Source of the DNA: Bidens hawaiensis
Lineage: Eukaryota; Streptophyta; Magnoliopsida; Asterales; Asteraceae
Length of the DNA: 64,000 nt
NCBI GenBank assembly: GCA_021521415.1
Contig: JAIQDT010000107.1
Location: 1,240,001 to 1,304,000 of the forward strand
Direction of reading: 5' to 3'
The stretch's first letter is position 1. Each line of letters opens with the position of its first letter. The position numbers were made by a program, and so were the translations under genes. A model generated the notes under the pieces. That model made no database searches. It saw only the letters and a list, made by a program, of their open reading frames with translations, and had not been told where the DNA came from. This document shows positions 1 to 12,327 of the stretch, piece after piece.

Positions 1-675
1 GTACACATACACACCAAATATTATCATACAAATTACACATACCAGTATCTAGTATATATATATGTCCCACAATATAATAACATACGGACTTAACCTGACA
101 TCGGTTAACTTTTAAATATGTTTCATAACCCTTGTCACCAACTGACATATAGATCTTTCTCAACAAAGATCAATGTTTAATATACTTGATTTCAATATCC
201 TTCTGCATGTCAACATAACCGATACATGCTCACCGTGAGCACCAAACGATTACGTACCACGGAGTTATAATATCCGTGTCCATTCGTATATTCGGCATAC
301 ACGGTATACCACCTACGAACGAACAACCAACTATGCTATAATGATTCCAACACCTCTTTGTGTATGGGTAATCATTTTATTCGAGTATACATGGGTATAG
401 GCATCTAACGGATGTAAGGTTAACATAGGGAGTTGCAAGGTTCATGGTAATCGCGCAACATGGGTTGCCTTCAAATATTATTAATTACTATTATGGGAAA
501 CTCTATCACTTGCTCAGTCAATGTCCTCAGGCGTTCTAGGTTTGCTAAAATCAATAATTCTCGATCTGGAGGTGGTATGACTCATATGTTTGAGAGTGAG
601 AAATACATATATATATATATTTCTTTATATTATTTTTATCTGCTCATTTATTATCACACTCATTATTATTATTAT

Positions 676-676
676 T

Positions 677-707
<31 letters not shown>

Positions 708-710
708 TTT
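676..710. repeat. (TTTA)n microsatellite
   Basis: About nine TTTA units directly follow a short ATT run inside the E1 leader. The equivalent place in E3 (about 34790-34860) has only short A/T runs, so the expansion is particular to this copy. Confidence 0.9.
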
Positions 711-1320
711 TCCTTAATGGAATAAGAATAGGTTCAGGTACACGTCCATCCGTACGTGAGGGTCGGCGGTTCGGGTGAACATAGGGGGTTATTAAGATAT
801 ACGGTACCGGTGTTGGTAGGGTAAGGGATTTATCAATTTTGGTTGGGAGTGACGGTTACTAGATATTTCTGGTTAATGTCAAACGGGAGATCTAACTTGG
901 TACTACCATAACTATGGCCCGATAAGTCAGACTTATCATCAACCAATGCTCTAGAAATTTTCAGCATCCTCAGTACTTTTATTATTTCATCCCCTGGTTC
1001 CTTATCCGGGTCCTATTTCTCAATACATGTACCCACAAGATATGTACATATATATATATACACATTTGCACGTATAAATAATAATATATACTTTACACAT
1101 ATGTTGCCATTTTTACCTATTAATGTACCCCGTGACTTCCCCTGAACTCCCTCGTGCGGACAAGTCTGTTATTATGTTCCGGACCATAATAACTCACTTG
1201 TCCATCCAAGTTCATCCAGACCTCGTCACTATAAATTATTAGTTGATATTCAGATCCTATAATACTTGAGCTACTGGTTATATTTTAGGTATCTTTTAAA
1301 GACATCCTAAATCTTTATAA

Positions 1321-1339
1321 CCAATGGCTCTGATACCAA
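1321..1339 (-). promoter_or_regulatory. E1 primer binding site (initiator tRNA-Met)
   Basis: The minus strand reads TTGGTATCAGAGCCATTGG, complementary over TGGTATCAGAGCCA to the 3' end of plant initiator tRNA-Met. It lies four bases inside the LTR boundary, as in E2 and E3. Confidence 0.9.
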
Positions 1340-1343
1340 GTTC

Positions 1344-4300
1344 TGTAACACCCCGTAACCGCAGCGGAAACGTAAACGGGGTGCGACAGACTCGTCTGAT
1401 ATCAACCACATTGTTTATAAAGAAAACTGAATGCATTAATATACTTCAAATTATATTATCTTGTATCCATTACCGTCTAGGTGATACACACATCATACAA
1501 TACGATACATAATTCTATTTATTATAATGTATCCTAACATCCTGCACGCAAATCTTACACACATCAAGCACTTAGCACATAAGCAATCACTTCATCTTAG
1601 TTGTACCTGAAAAGCATGTGAGAAAACGGGTCAACTACGAATAGTTGGTGAGTTTCACAATTCGGGTAAACCATGATAAATCATTATCAAAATATAGTAT
1701 TATCGATGTAATTATGCTGAGCCCACAAGTGAAACCTCTGACTATCACACACAACCCCCGTGGCATATCCCCCGCCCACGGACCTGCCCCAAACCGCTAT
1801 GTCTAACATTACATAGCAAAATATATATAACAACAAAATAGACATGTGCAACTGGCTGGGAAACATCTGCAAATCCATGCCTGACCAGTTGGGTTTGTCA
1901 GACCAATAGTACTATCCACACTCTACCGGCTTTCAGTTAATCACTCGTGTTCCGGGGCCTTAGAATGTTAGCAACTCAGACAATTACCATCTTAGTACAT
2001 TTCCGTACGATTCCCGTACAATAAAATATATATAAATCCACGCAAATCCATGCGTTCAGTATGTACTTAAACATTTCAGTAGTAACATGCTTCCGCCCTG
2101 GGAAAATATTTGAAAACAATTCAGAAAAAGGGGCTCGTGAAACTCACCTTAGCACATGCAAGCAGGTAACAACAATCATTATCAGTTAACACGTCCAATC
2201 TGTAATATGATCCCTACGATCGTTACTATACACTCATTATTAATATAACTTTAACCAAGTTACCGGTACATCTGGGGACGCTGTTAACCCAACACTGTAC
2301 CCGTTCTGGGGGCAAGGTTAACCCAGAAACACTTCTCCGGACTCAGATTGTGATATCGTTTAGAGTTCCATGGTCATAATTACTATTAGTTGTTTTCCTC
2401 GTTTTGCGTGCCTAGCACGGTTATTCGTTTTTACGTTTCAAAAATGAGTTTGGTCACACACGACCCGAAAATAGTGGTTGACTGATAATTTAGATTAAGT
2501 TGTGAAATTAGAGCTCGGTTTAGACGCCCCGATTGGCCGCGGGACCCGTTTCCGTATTTGGCGTACCGGAAACAGTTAAATCGGTTAAAAATACCCAAAT
2601 CATCCGAATTATTTTCGGATGATTCATTTTTACTTGTTTAACTCAATTATATGAAAATAGTTCATTTTTAGGGTTTTTATACACCAGTCAGCTCGCTTAA
2701 GCGAACTTCACCAGTTTACGCGTTTTAATTTAAAAGTTTGATAATTAGCACAAATAATTATCCGTTTAACCTCGGATCTTGAAATTTTGCACAAATCACT
2801 TTTTGACAGTGGGGAATTTTATAAAAATATTTCCAGAATTAATTTTTATATTTATAATTTATTTATCTATTTTTAAACACCATTTAAACACTAAATAGGT
2901 CGTAAATACCAAACGATCTTAGAAAAATCCCAAATTTCTCCTGGATGTCCCCTGCCATCCACATAGTCCCCTGTAATTTTTCCAGAACCAAAATCTTCTT
3001 TTACATGCCATTTTCACTAAAACCGATCTAGAAAACCCTAGAACTCGTTTAACCGAAAAGCCTACTTAGACTAATCCAACTGACCTAAAATTTTGTGTGT
3101 GACTTATACATGTTATAAAAAGCTTATCCGAAATTTTCCAGAATTTTTCATGATATTTAACTATTTTTCACCATTTTTGGCCAAAACCGAGCATTAAATT
3201 CACCAAATATTCATCCTTTCTCCAAAAATTACCAAATATTCACAGAAATCTTATTTTCATGTGTAGAACATCCCTGTAAAATTTCATGACCTAACTCTAA
3301 ACCATCAACAATCTGTCCCAAAACACATACACCGAACATAAACCGAATATACCTTTCGTTTTCCGCCACTACAAGCTACAAACTCGTCTTTCCGCCTTAT
3401 CTACCACTAAATACAGAACCTACAACCAACATACCAATATACCAAGCAAGTTACACTCACGATCAAGCCATTTCTTTCATGGTTTCGGTTATGATTCCAA
3501 AAACAAAGATTTAACCGTAAAAATTCGTTTTTGATTCGTTTAACTCCTTTCTTGGACCAAGATCCCTTGTATAACCCGTATACATCACTTGATCATGCAA
3601 GAATTGGTTTTCATCATTGAAACCTCATTTTCTTGCAATTAAACTCAAGAAACGAAGATGGAAACGTGATTAACTCGATTCTTTACCTTGTTTTCTTGCT
3701 ACAAACTCTCGGTTTTGGATCATGATCTTGAGAGGATTGAAGGATGTTGATATGTTGGTGTAAGAAAAAAAAAATGAAATGGGGTAAACCCATGGAGACC
3801 GATCGGACTTGATAGGGGGGTGGGGTGGGACCCACCTCTCCATTCTTATCCACACATTTGGATTCTCGTAATCCGGATAATGTTTTGGATAATCTGGTTC
3901 AGTTCGTTTTTCGGTTAAATGTTTAATTCGGCTTAAAACGAGGCTAAAACGGTCGTTTTTCGGCTTAAAAATGAAATTTATATAAAACCACTTTAAAAAC
4001 TTAAACCATGACTTCCATTAACTTAAAACACTATGTTATTAATAATTGCGCATCTTTTTCGGCTTGATCGATCGTCTCTTGCTTGGTTTGGTATTAAAGG
4101 TTTCGTTTAACGCACCGACGTACCATTAACTCGAGATTCTTTTTTTTCTGTGCTTTAATTCACTTATCCCGAAGCTTAAATACTTCGTAACATCACTAAA
4201 TATCATAGATATCGTCTATAATTGAACCCTCGATTCGTTCGGGTTTCAATAACTATCGATCGATTAATCGCATATTCAATGCGGTGAATTATATATTCAC

Positions 4301-4427
4301 GTACAAACAATACAATGAACCATGTATTCTCGTATAATTACCATGGTAACTCATGTACCCGACATTAAATATGACGTAACTATCGTCTACCGGTTAGGGT
4401 ATCCCTGGTTTCGTCGCAATCGTTACA
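1344..4427 (-). repeat. E1 5' LTR
   Basis: A 3084-bp LTR on the minus strand, bounded by TGTAAC...GTTACA and adjoining the primer binding site on its left. It aligns along its length with the E2 LTRs (17500-20555, 26635-29693) and, inverted, with the E3 LTR (31231-34148). On the element strand it is closer to E3 at its start (GATT-CGACGAAACC). It carries one copy of the CTGGGTTAAC...CCCCAG module near 2270-2340 but lacks the multi-unit array seen further downstream in E2 and E3. ORFs inside it are not coding. Confidence 0.88.
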
Positions 4428-5249
4428 TGTTTGAAAGTGATTATTAATTTTATGAAGTATTAGGTCGAGTCTAGTTTCTAAAGAGTCTGAGTTTGTAATA
4501 TTTAGACGTGTGGAAGTTAGTTTTTTTTAATTTATAAATCTGTGGCGCGAGTCTGATTCGGAAAGCTTTTTTATAGGCTGTTTTGTAATTAGTATATCTC
4601 ACAAATGACAAGACCAATTGAGTTGATTCCACTTCTAGAAGTTAAAAATTTGGGTGTAGAATCTAACCCAATTGGCCTTGTATTAATTGGATTAACCATG
4701 TAACGGGAATAGTAAATAACGTTTTGTTGCGCATGATAATAACTGCTGTGTGCTTACTGTGTTGTTTTGGTCATTGTCAGAAAACCGTATGTAATAAAAA
4801 TATTATAAAAATATTTTTAGAAACCTATCTCAGTTATGCTTCTGTGATGAATTTTTGGTGATTTTATATTTATGTATAATTAGTGAAATAGAGTAATCTT
4901 GACGTGTTAAAATCTGTCTTGGTAACTTAGCTGCTGAATTCTTTGATTTAACATGAAAAGTGATGATTTGACCGATGTTTGCTATGCGTTTGACATATTT
5001 TCCCTTGTGATAGATATTTTACTGATGATGCACCATAGTAACACTTAACAATATACTTGTTCACACATGTAACTTATCACCAACGTGTTTATCGAGTCGC
5101 ACTTGTTTCACAAAAGTAACACTGACACATCTTATGCAAACTTTTATGTGTCGAGTCTAGAGACTCACTCGTATTTTAAACACTTAGAAATCTTATTTTG
5201 TTTTTAGAGCACTAGTGAGGATTTATTTGACGCACGCTTTTCTCGGAAT
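4428..5249. other. AT-rich spacer, no gene
   Basis: I find no ORF with family resemblance, no RNA gene and no LTR boundary. The right third may be a more diverged continuation of the LTR remnant that follows. Confidence 0.5.
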
Positions 5250-5900
5250 TTTGTTAACTTCGCAAACAGTGAGTTTCACGGCCCCTTTAACTCTTTAACG
5301 CTTTTATTAGGGGATATAACACACACCAATGCTTTAGATTTTGTTACTCCTTATATATCACTTGTAAGGCTAAGTGACAACAAACCAACTAAGTCCTTCT
5401 GAACATCGAACCGATATATATTGGATAATAGCGAGTCACCTTTGAGTAGTACTACTGGGTTTGACAAACCCCACCCAACTCTAAACTCGACTATAGGTCG
5501 AGTGGGTGTAATTTTGGCTAACACATTACCATGATCTTGGTTGACATGGTGGCAAGGCAATCGTATAAACAGTCAGCTTCAGTGTTGAACACTTAGTAAT
5601 ACATGCTTGATATGTTAGCTACCTATTGATATATAATTGACATACACTATCTGGTAACGCTAAAACGCAACGCTTAATTTATGTAAACCTGTGAACTCAC
5701 CAATCATGTGTTGACACTTTTAGTATGTTTATCTCAGGTAGCCGAGGCGGGCGAGCGGTATAGGACATGCATACTCTGAACTCTATTGTTTTAACCTTTC
5801 TTTAAATTTTATCATGATAACTTTGTTTTAAGTCGTCCTGTGTGGCGCAACTATTTGCTTTACAATTTACGCTTCCGCATTTTTACTTAGTGTTGAATTG
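5250..5900 (+). repeat. Decayed LTR fragment of the E4 family
   Basis: On the plus strand this aligns by eye with the reverse complement of the E4 LTR (about 43930-44660). Shared landmarks are TTCGCAAACAGTGAGTTTCAC, GTAGTACTACTGGGTTTGAC, GGTAGCCGAGGCGGGCG and the AAGTCGTCCTG segment. Many substitutions and indels mark it as old. Both LTR ends are missing, so it is a fragment of a solo or truncated LTR. Confidence 0.75.
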
Positions 5901-7174
5901 TGAGAGTTAGTTATTAATATTTATATTTGCTTTTCGCACATCATATATCAATACGTAGTATATGTTTGAAAGGTCAAGTTATTGTATAAAGGGAAACAAA
6001 AATGAGAAGAATTAAAATGATTTGTGGCCTAAGAAACACCTTCACAAAAAATAATAAAAAAATCATATCACAAAATATAAAATAAAAAAAAAACAAAAGT
6101 AAAAACACAAAATGTTGTTCCCATTGTCCCCATTCAAAAAAAAATGACACAATGTTGAGAAAATAGATCATTGTGCTTTTGTATTTATCTTATGTTTTTT
6201 GTTAAATTTTATTATTGATTTTGTCTTTTTTCCTTTTCGTTGTGTCTGTTTTCTTAGATATTGTGTTATATTATTCAACATTGTATTAAATTTTGCGATC
6301 GATTTTGTCTTTTTTATTAATCATTTTGTTTTATGTTTAGTTTTGTCATTGTATCTTTTGTCCTCGACATTGTGTCTTTATTTATTTATTTTTTTGAAGG
6401 AGAAAAGTTGGAGGAAACATTTTAGTTTTTTTATTTTTTTTTTGTTCTTAATTATATTTGAGTTATTATTATTTTATTTTTCTTAATTTTTTACGGGTTT
6501 ATTGTTAAGCCATAGACTTTTCTCATACCTCATTTTTGTCTTCTTAGTATTTTAACATTTTCCCATGTTTGAAATTATTGGCAAGACATTAAAATAAAAT
6601 TTTGATTGAAAAGGAGTTGATTAAAAAAACAAGTTTTTATATTGTCAACTTTACTAAGTATCATTATCGTAACGATATCGTAGTGCTACCGTACCGAGAT
6701 GATGCAGACCGAATAACATTGTAACCTATACCGACATTTATTCTTATGATTTTCAGTTTCGTTAATATACATTGTAATTTACCTTGTATTTTTCTAATAA
6801 CTTGTTCTCATTACCGACCGGACAACACCGTGATGAGTGCCAGTATTCATTTTTATTGTACTCGGTTATGATTTGGTTTTTGTTTGTATATACTTTTGCA
6901 TTAGTGGCACCACAATGGTACTATAATATCATAAATCGCAAGGTGTTCGATTTATGTTTTTACTCATTTAGGTTTTGATATTTTTCGTACGGGTGCTAAA
7001 TAATTTTCTTTCCTAAAATTATGATATAATTTTATTAAAACATAGTGTATTCATAATAAGTTATCTTTTGGTTAAGTAGATTGTACCGATAACGTACCGA
7101 ATCGATACCGACTAAACATAATTTACATCGACCCTGGTATTTATCATTTTTTAAAAAAAATATTTAACTAGATT
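5901..7174. other. AT-rich spacer, no gene
   Basis: Long T-rich and A-rich runs generate short ORFs made mainly of Phe, Leu and Ile (for example at 6199-6486), which I regard as compositional. Small clusters of ACCGATACC-like words occur near 6660-6740 and 7085-7130. No recognisable gene or complete repeat. Confidence 0.5.
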
Positions 7175-7320
7175 TAGAACCAATGTGATGCACATAATCT
7201 TTAAAGGAAATACAATTATGCTATAGAAATTAAATGATTAAATTTTAAAAATATATATTTAATCAAAATTAAATGATTTATAAGTACAAATTATATTTCT
7301 AATGGAACATTCATTCGAGT
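7175..7320 (+). repeat. Dispersed repeat, copy 1 of 2
   Basis: About 150 bp that matches 7945-8095 in the same orientation with perhaps three quarters identity by eye. Shared words include GATGCACATAATCTTTAAAG versus GATACACATGATGCTTAAAG and AAATTATATTT-TAATGGAA. It might be the end of a decayed DNA transposon, but no terminal inverted repeats are evident. Confidence 0.5.
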
Positions 7321-7944
7321 ACGTGGTGTATTCTCACACAACTTTTCATAATCACGAGAAATTTGCACCTATTGATTTTATTGGTTGTAATTGTATTTTT
7401 TAATGTCATAGCGTATATTACAAAAGACGATAAAATGATTCATTATGAATGACATATAAAAAAGATCATATATAAATTAGCACTAATAACACATGTTTTT
7501 GTATTATAGTTTCGAAAGAGATAAATGAAATCTCCATGGATTCATGGAGGTTGAATGCATAGTCAGAATAAAATTGGTATTTATTCATAATTTCTTCTTT
7601 TCTTTATCACTTTAGGCCTATAAATATCGTTAATTGAATATTACCATATTCATCTTTCACACTAAAAAATGAATATAATTTGATTTAATAAAAAAAAGGT
7701 AAATATGATTTCATTAAAGACATAAATATTTTTTTTGATTATATTGACTTAAATACCCACATATTTTAATCCCTAAAATTTAGATAATTAGTTATTTGAT
7801 TAAAGAATTGATTGATATGTTTTGACTATATTGACATAAATATGTTTTCATTAAAAACAGAAGAATAGTTTGAGTGAGAAATTTAGGCTAGGAATGAATC
7901 AACAAGTGACATGTGTGCCTAGTTATTTTCTTTTATTTAAATAC

Positions 7945-8095
7945 TATCTTTGTACCCCGTGCGATACACATGATGCTTAAAGCATATACAATTATAGAAA
8001 ATAATGATTAAATTTGTTTAAAATAATTATATTTTATCAAATTAAATGGTTTTATAAGTTCAAATTATATTTTAATGGAATATTCGTATGAACAC
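7945..8095 (+). repeat. Dispersed repeat, copy 2 of 2
   Basis: Partner of 7175-7320. It begins near TACCCCGTGCGATACAC, a word of a kind seen at the ends of some plant DNA transposons. It stops about where the LTR of copy A is expected to begin. Confidence 0.45.
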
Positions 8096-8295
8096 GGACG
8101 TATTTTAGAAACCTATTACGAACGTAAACGATTTCAATTAACGTTTAACGGATTTAGTCCATTGAATATTAGCATGTGATTAAGCTGTGTGTTATACGTT
8201 AGGTGAAGTACATGTGTCGAGAGTATAATTGGACAGAGTAACGACTTGTAATTAGATAATTTACACACTTGTTAATTTAAGCATCAGGTACATGA

Positions 8296-8308
8296 CTATA
8301 TATAAAAG
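8296..8308 (-). promoter_or_regulatory. TATA-like box in copy A LTR
   Basis: The minus strand reads CTTTTATATATAG immediately downstream of the dyad-motif array. The order motif array then TATA is the same in the LTRs of copy B and element C. Confidence 0.45.
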
Positions 8309-8317
8309 ACGATACCC

Positions 8318-8560
8318 ATTCGTTATACATTCCATAACGAATGAGATCCATTCGTCTTCATTCCCTAATACTAACTTAAAATATAACGAATGAGTCATGC
8401 ATTATACCTCATTCGTTAAACAACCTTAACGAATGGTACAATATAATAACATATAGGCTCATTCGTTATATATTCTATAACGAATGGCCAATAAACATAA
8501 CGGATGGGCACATTCGTTAAACACACTTAACGAATGGCCATATAACTTAACGAATGGCAT
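8318..8560. repeat. Array of TAACGAATG / CATTCGTTA dyads
   Basis: About ten copies of CATTCGTTA or its complement occur here, several paired as hairpins with 9 to 11 bp arms and loops of about 9 bases (for example 8318-8344, 8401-8436, 8459-8488, 8510-8535). The loop word AAACAACCT recurs in the copy B LTR. The array sits in the LTR just upstream of the TATA-like box. Confidence 0.9.
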
Positions 8561-8667
8561 ACACATTTCCCAAAATGCCCATTACATTAATTAATAATAA
8601 ATTATATAGATAAACAAAGACAGAGACGACAAAACAATGCACTAACTAACTTCCCCTCGTCCCGTGC

Positions 8668-11658
8668 TCTTTGTCTTTAATTACGAGAATCTTTTGTTCT
8701 TCCAGTCAACGCAACTATGAACTCCAAACGCATGGAAAACACGCACCAGACGTTTAAATTGCATAACAAACTCGTAATCCTTCATATCTGCAAATTAGAT
8801 CTCGTTCTTCAATAATATGTCGTTGTTAGACTCCGATAAGTTATCCAACCACATCGGGTCAATCGCCCGAATGAACTCCGTCTTCAATCCCGTACCTAGT
8901 ACGATAACGACTTCACTGGTGCGGTTGTCGTAGTACCACCGATTGAATGTCTTACAAAGACTGTGGGGAAAAGTCTTTACATGCAAACGCTTTATTGTCC
9001 GCGACGACTTTACTTATAAGACAAGTTTTTTCCAACCCGTTCTTGGGTCAATCTCGTCAATATATTTATGAGTAGGGATCTGTGCTTTGAATAATTTAAA
9101 GCCATGATTTACCTGAAATAGCAGACATTGATGAAACCCACCCGCCATTTGATCACCACCTCGATTTACGAACGACCTTTTTTCCAACGTTCTTATGTCC
9201 CACCTCGGCAAAGTAAGAACATCAGTGATATAATGATAGTACAGAACACTGTGATCCCAATTGATTATACATACCTTAAAGTCGGAATCGTAGAGCCAAT
9301 AAACAATGTCACCTATGACCGTCTTCACAGTTTTGAATGTCGTCATTTGGTGAGTAGTTGTGCAAGCCTTGATCTGCTTATTTTTTTCTTTCTTCGTATA
9401 CCTTAGAACCTCAATATGTTTTGAGAGTCGAATCTTATAGCGTACCTCAAACATGCCCTTTAATGTTGGATCCTTCGAACCTGGTCCGAATTCCGAGATT
9501 TTCTTCGTGTTATTCTTCTTCCCAAGACGTTCTTCAACTGCTTGTACATGTTCTGTAGTGATAAACGGAATACCATGATCTATATTAGGATGTGTGTATA
9601 GATCGGGATACTCCTCAGATGTCACATCTTCAACCTCGACGTCATCATAATTAAACGACGTATCCCGAGACGGGATACTCGTATCGAACCTAACCTCATT
9701 ATCATCGATAATTTCAACGTCCTTCTCGTTCTCGAATACATCCAACTCTTCGTCATTCAACCCGAGCAGTAACGAGATTTAATATTTGGATAAAGAATAA
9801 TCAACAAATTCTCCTTGCTTGATCTCATCCACGTTAACCATGCTCACGACAACACCACGTACGTTGTCCATAAATAAAACCGTATTGGCCTTTACAGACT
9901 TAATAGGTTCCATATTAGTAGTGTCATGGTACACTACTAACTGCATATCTCCACAATAAGTACCACCAACTGCAGACGTACCAGATGTACATGTCTTTTA
10001 TTGCTGCTCACCACTGCTTGTAACAATATCAGGGTCTTTGTCGTCGTCATTTCCCTTCAACTTTTTCAACATATCATCTTTGCACGTGAGTTGAAGGATG
10101 ACATCTTCCTATTCTTTAATTATTTCCTCCTAAGCATTAACAATGGCACGTAGCTCACGATTCTCTCATTGACAATAAGAGATGTGGCTTACCATATTGC
10201 GTTGATACAATCGCATTTATTCTTGAAACTGACGATCGACGGCTATTTGGTTTTCCTGGAGATGTATTAAGTTCAACAACATTGCCATTTTTGAAGGACC
10301 TGAAATAGTGAACCATGTAGGAGGAGGTAGCTGTATTGGGCTTTGTGGACGATTGAACGCCATAAAAGAGAAGTCCGTAGGTTGCATAGTTGTCGACATC
10401 GTAGTTGGACATGTAGCAACAATTGAAGCAGGAGATGTCGGCGTTTGAGATAGCTTTGATTGAGGAATTGATGCAAATCTCGGATCAGAAGATGTCATGG
10501 TCATCAAGGTAACAGCCGAGGTACTAACAACAGTAGAAACGCCCGGTGTTTTTTGCAGATGGATGACCTTGGTATGAATGTACCTATTTTCACTCCATCA
10601 CCTATACGAGTCCTCATGTTCTTTGCTTTTTCTTTCATAGGTGCTTTGCCCTTTAGTTTTCATTGAACAACCTCATAACTAGTTGCTACAACCACCCGAC
10701 CACCTCCATCATTCCACTGTTTCCACCATTTCATCTGTCACCACCATCATCGCCATCATTGTTCCCACCTGGCCTAACTTCACATTCCGAATCAAAATCA
10801 TCGTGAATCCAACGATCATTAGGTGGACATTTATAATTAGGCCTCTACAAGTGATCTATCAATCTCTTGAACCTTGGCCTGCTTTCTGGCATTTGATTCC
10901 AATGCATCTTCATTCTTTTCATCATATCCTCTGACACGTGATCTAAAACCATCACATCATCCACCAAAGTCGGATCACGTATCAAGTCTAGAACCAAGAC
11001 ATTAATAATTAGTTGCAAGAAACGAGGACACATCAGGAATTTGTTCTTGCGATGACGAACCAAGCAATTCTACTTCAAATGATAGATATCAACTATGAAA
11101 AGTTGAACGGCCTGTTCAGAATAAGAGCTACGCAGGCATACTGCAACATAAATCCTTCATTGTCAAATCCTCCTTTCCTTCCACCAAAACAATGGATAAG
11201 TACGTGAAGTAAGTACTTGTATTCCTCACATAGTTGAAATATTCCTCTGATTAAAGTGTTATCAAACTCACAAGGATGATCTATAGTATCATTAAACTGG
11301 GGACCTTGCGTATCACATCAGCGCCGATTATGATCTTCTTGTTCTGCCCTTCAGTGACAATATGTTTCTCGGCATCTACATATTTAGCAGTATCCCAAAA
11401 CGGACGGATAGTTATAAAATGTATTGGGACATCAACAGTGATAGCATAATGTATTCGTGACCGACGTAAGAAAGCAATTACGTTCCCATAGATGTTGTGC
11501 TTTTTGTCATACGCCAATTCAGCAACCGCAACTGCCTCTTGAACTTGTGGTGCTTGTGGTGCATCTTGAAATTGAGGTGCTTCTTGTACTACCGGGTTTT
11601 CCTGAGCATGTGCATTGACAATCTCTTCATCTTCCATATCTACGAAAAATTCGAGCAT
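8668..11658 (-). pseudogene. Copy A of the IDPM protein family (degenerate)
   Basis: I do not recognise the family; I name it after its C-terminal IDPMWL motif. Start chosen at the ATG at 11658, whose ORF (to 11281) contains FLRRSRIHYAIT and RPFWD and aligns with residues about 45-110 of the copy C protein. A middle piece (about 11063-10845, with CPRFLQLIINVL) aligns with copy C around YPRFIQMILDHV. About 10507-10155 is Ser/Thr/Pro-rich. The C-terminal part (9760-9014, then 8986 to about 8668) contains GDIVYWLYDSD, LTLPRWDIR, IDEIDPRTGWKKLVL and AIDPMWLDNL, nearly collinear with copy B. Frameshifts and stops, including a TAA at 9779-9781, break it. Neighbours are its own LTR piece on the left and a motif array on the right. 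No gag or pol of this element is visible. Function unknown. Confidence 0.75.
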
Positions 11659-11739
11659 TAGTAAAAACGAACACCATATATTAAAATTAAAATGTATTTC
11701 ACCAACACTTAGTGAAAATATGCATTATGTTCAAATGAT

Positions 11740-12030
11740 TCATGTTATTCGTTATTAATTCATTATATGATTTATAACGAATAAGTCCATTCGTTATAGG
11801 AAAACATAACGAATGATCTCATTCGTGAACTTAACGAGTGTTTTGTTTTGTTAATGAATGAGTTGATTCGTTAAGTATAACGAATGAGCTCATTCATTAC
11901 ATATAATATACGAATGGATACTAATTTGTCATATAATCTTATAAATGTTTTTATTTGTTATCAACACAAACGAATGAGTCCATTCGGCCGCAATATACAC
12001 GAATGGGACTCCCATTGATTATTCATAACG
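11740..12030. repeat. Second CGAATG dyad array, upstream of copy A
   Basis: Scattered copies of TAACGAATG, CATTCGTTA and variants such as CGAATGAG and CGAATGGG occur on both strands, just upstream of the copy A start codon. The motif is the same as in the LTR array at 8318-8560. Copies C and D have motif arrays in the same position before their ORFs. Confidence 0.8.
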
Positions 12031-12327
12031 AATATGAACAGGAAAATATCTTAATTTGAATCCAAAGGTCAAAGTCCATATTGAATTGAAATTATGCAAT
12101 CAACATGCAATTCAAAAACTCAATCAGACATAAAACAACATGAATCTGTCTAAAGTTGATATCAATAGACTCGAAAACGCATTGCGACCCAACCCTAATC
12201 AACAGATAGATCAAACAATGATTATTAAACTGCTAATTTGATTAAAACATGTTTGGTTCATATGAAGAGCCCTAATTAACCTATCATTTTTTAATCAGTA
12301 TTAAGGAAAATAATGTCATTGAGTTCG
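12031..12327. other. No feature seen
   Basis: AT-rich sequence between the copy A leader array and an LTR-like edge. The missing 5' LTR of copy A would be expected here, but I cannot identify it. Confidence 0.4.

Larger units (their letters stand above)
1..1343 (-). mobile_element. E1, gypsy element: internal 5' region (partial)
   Basis: Reading the minus strand, this is the stretch just inside the 5' LTR of a gypsy element that continues off the left edge. It is homologous, in reverse orientation, to E3 at about 34149-35460, including the region that in E3 carries a short ORF ending in VTVTPNQN. No intact gag or pol lies inside the window. Short ORFs here are low-complexity artefacts of the AT and TTTA repeats. 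Confidence 0.75.
8095..8647 (-). repeat. Copy A element: 3' LTR (left edge approximate)
   Basis: On the minus strand the right edge reads a purine-rich tract (GACGAGGGGAAG) and then GTTAGTGCATTG. This aligns with the PPT-LTR junction of copy B (GTTAGTGCACGG at 29934) and element C (TGTTGGTGCATA at 58151). Downstream come a dyad-motif array (8318-8560) and a TATA-like box (about 8296-8308). The left boundary is inferred only from the length expected after the TATA box. No matching 5' LTR remains. Confidence 0.6.

Noticed and set aside
460..778. ORFs over the ATATAT/TTTA repeats, mirrored in E3 at 34742-35005
   Set aside because: They are low-complexity translations in the leader, antisense in E3 and not conserved as proteins beyond the DNA homology.
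6199..6486. A 95-residue Phe/Leu/Ile-rich ORF resembling a membrane protein
   Set aside because: T-rich DNA yields such sequences by composition; no start context, homologue or neighbour supports it.
8318..8560. CRISPR-like arrangement of short palindromic repeats and spacers
   Set aside because: The context is a plant LTR; repeats are irregularly spaced, occur in both orientations and there are no cas genes.
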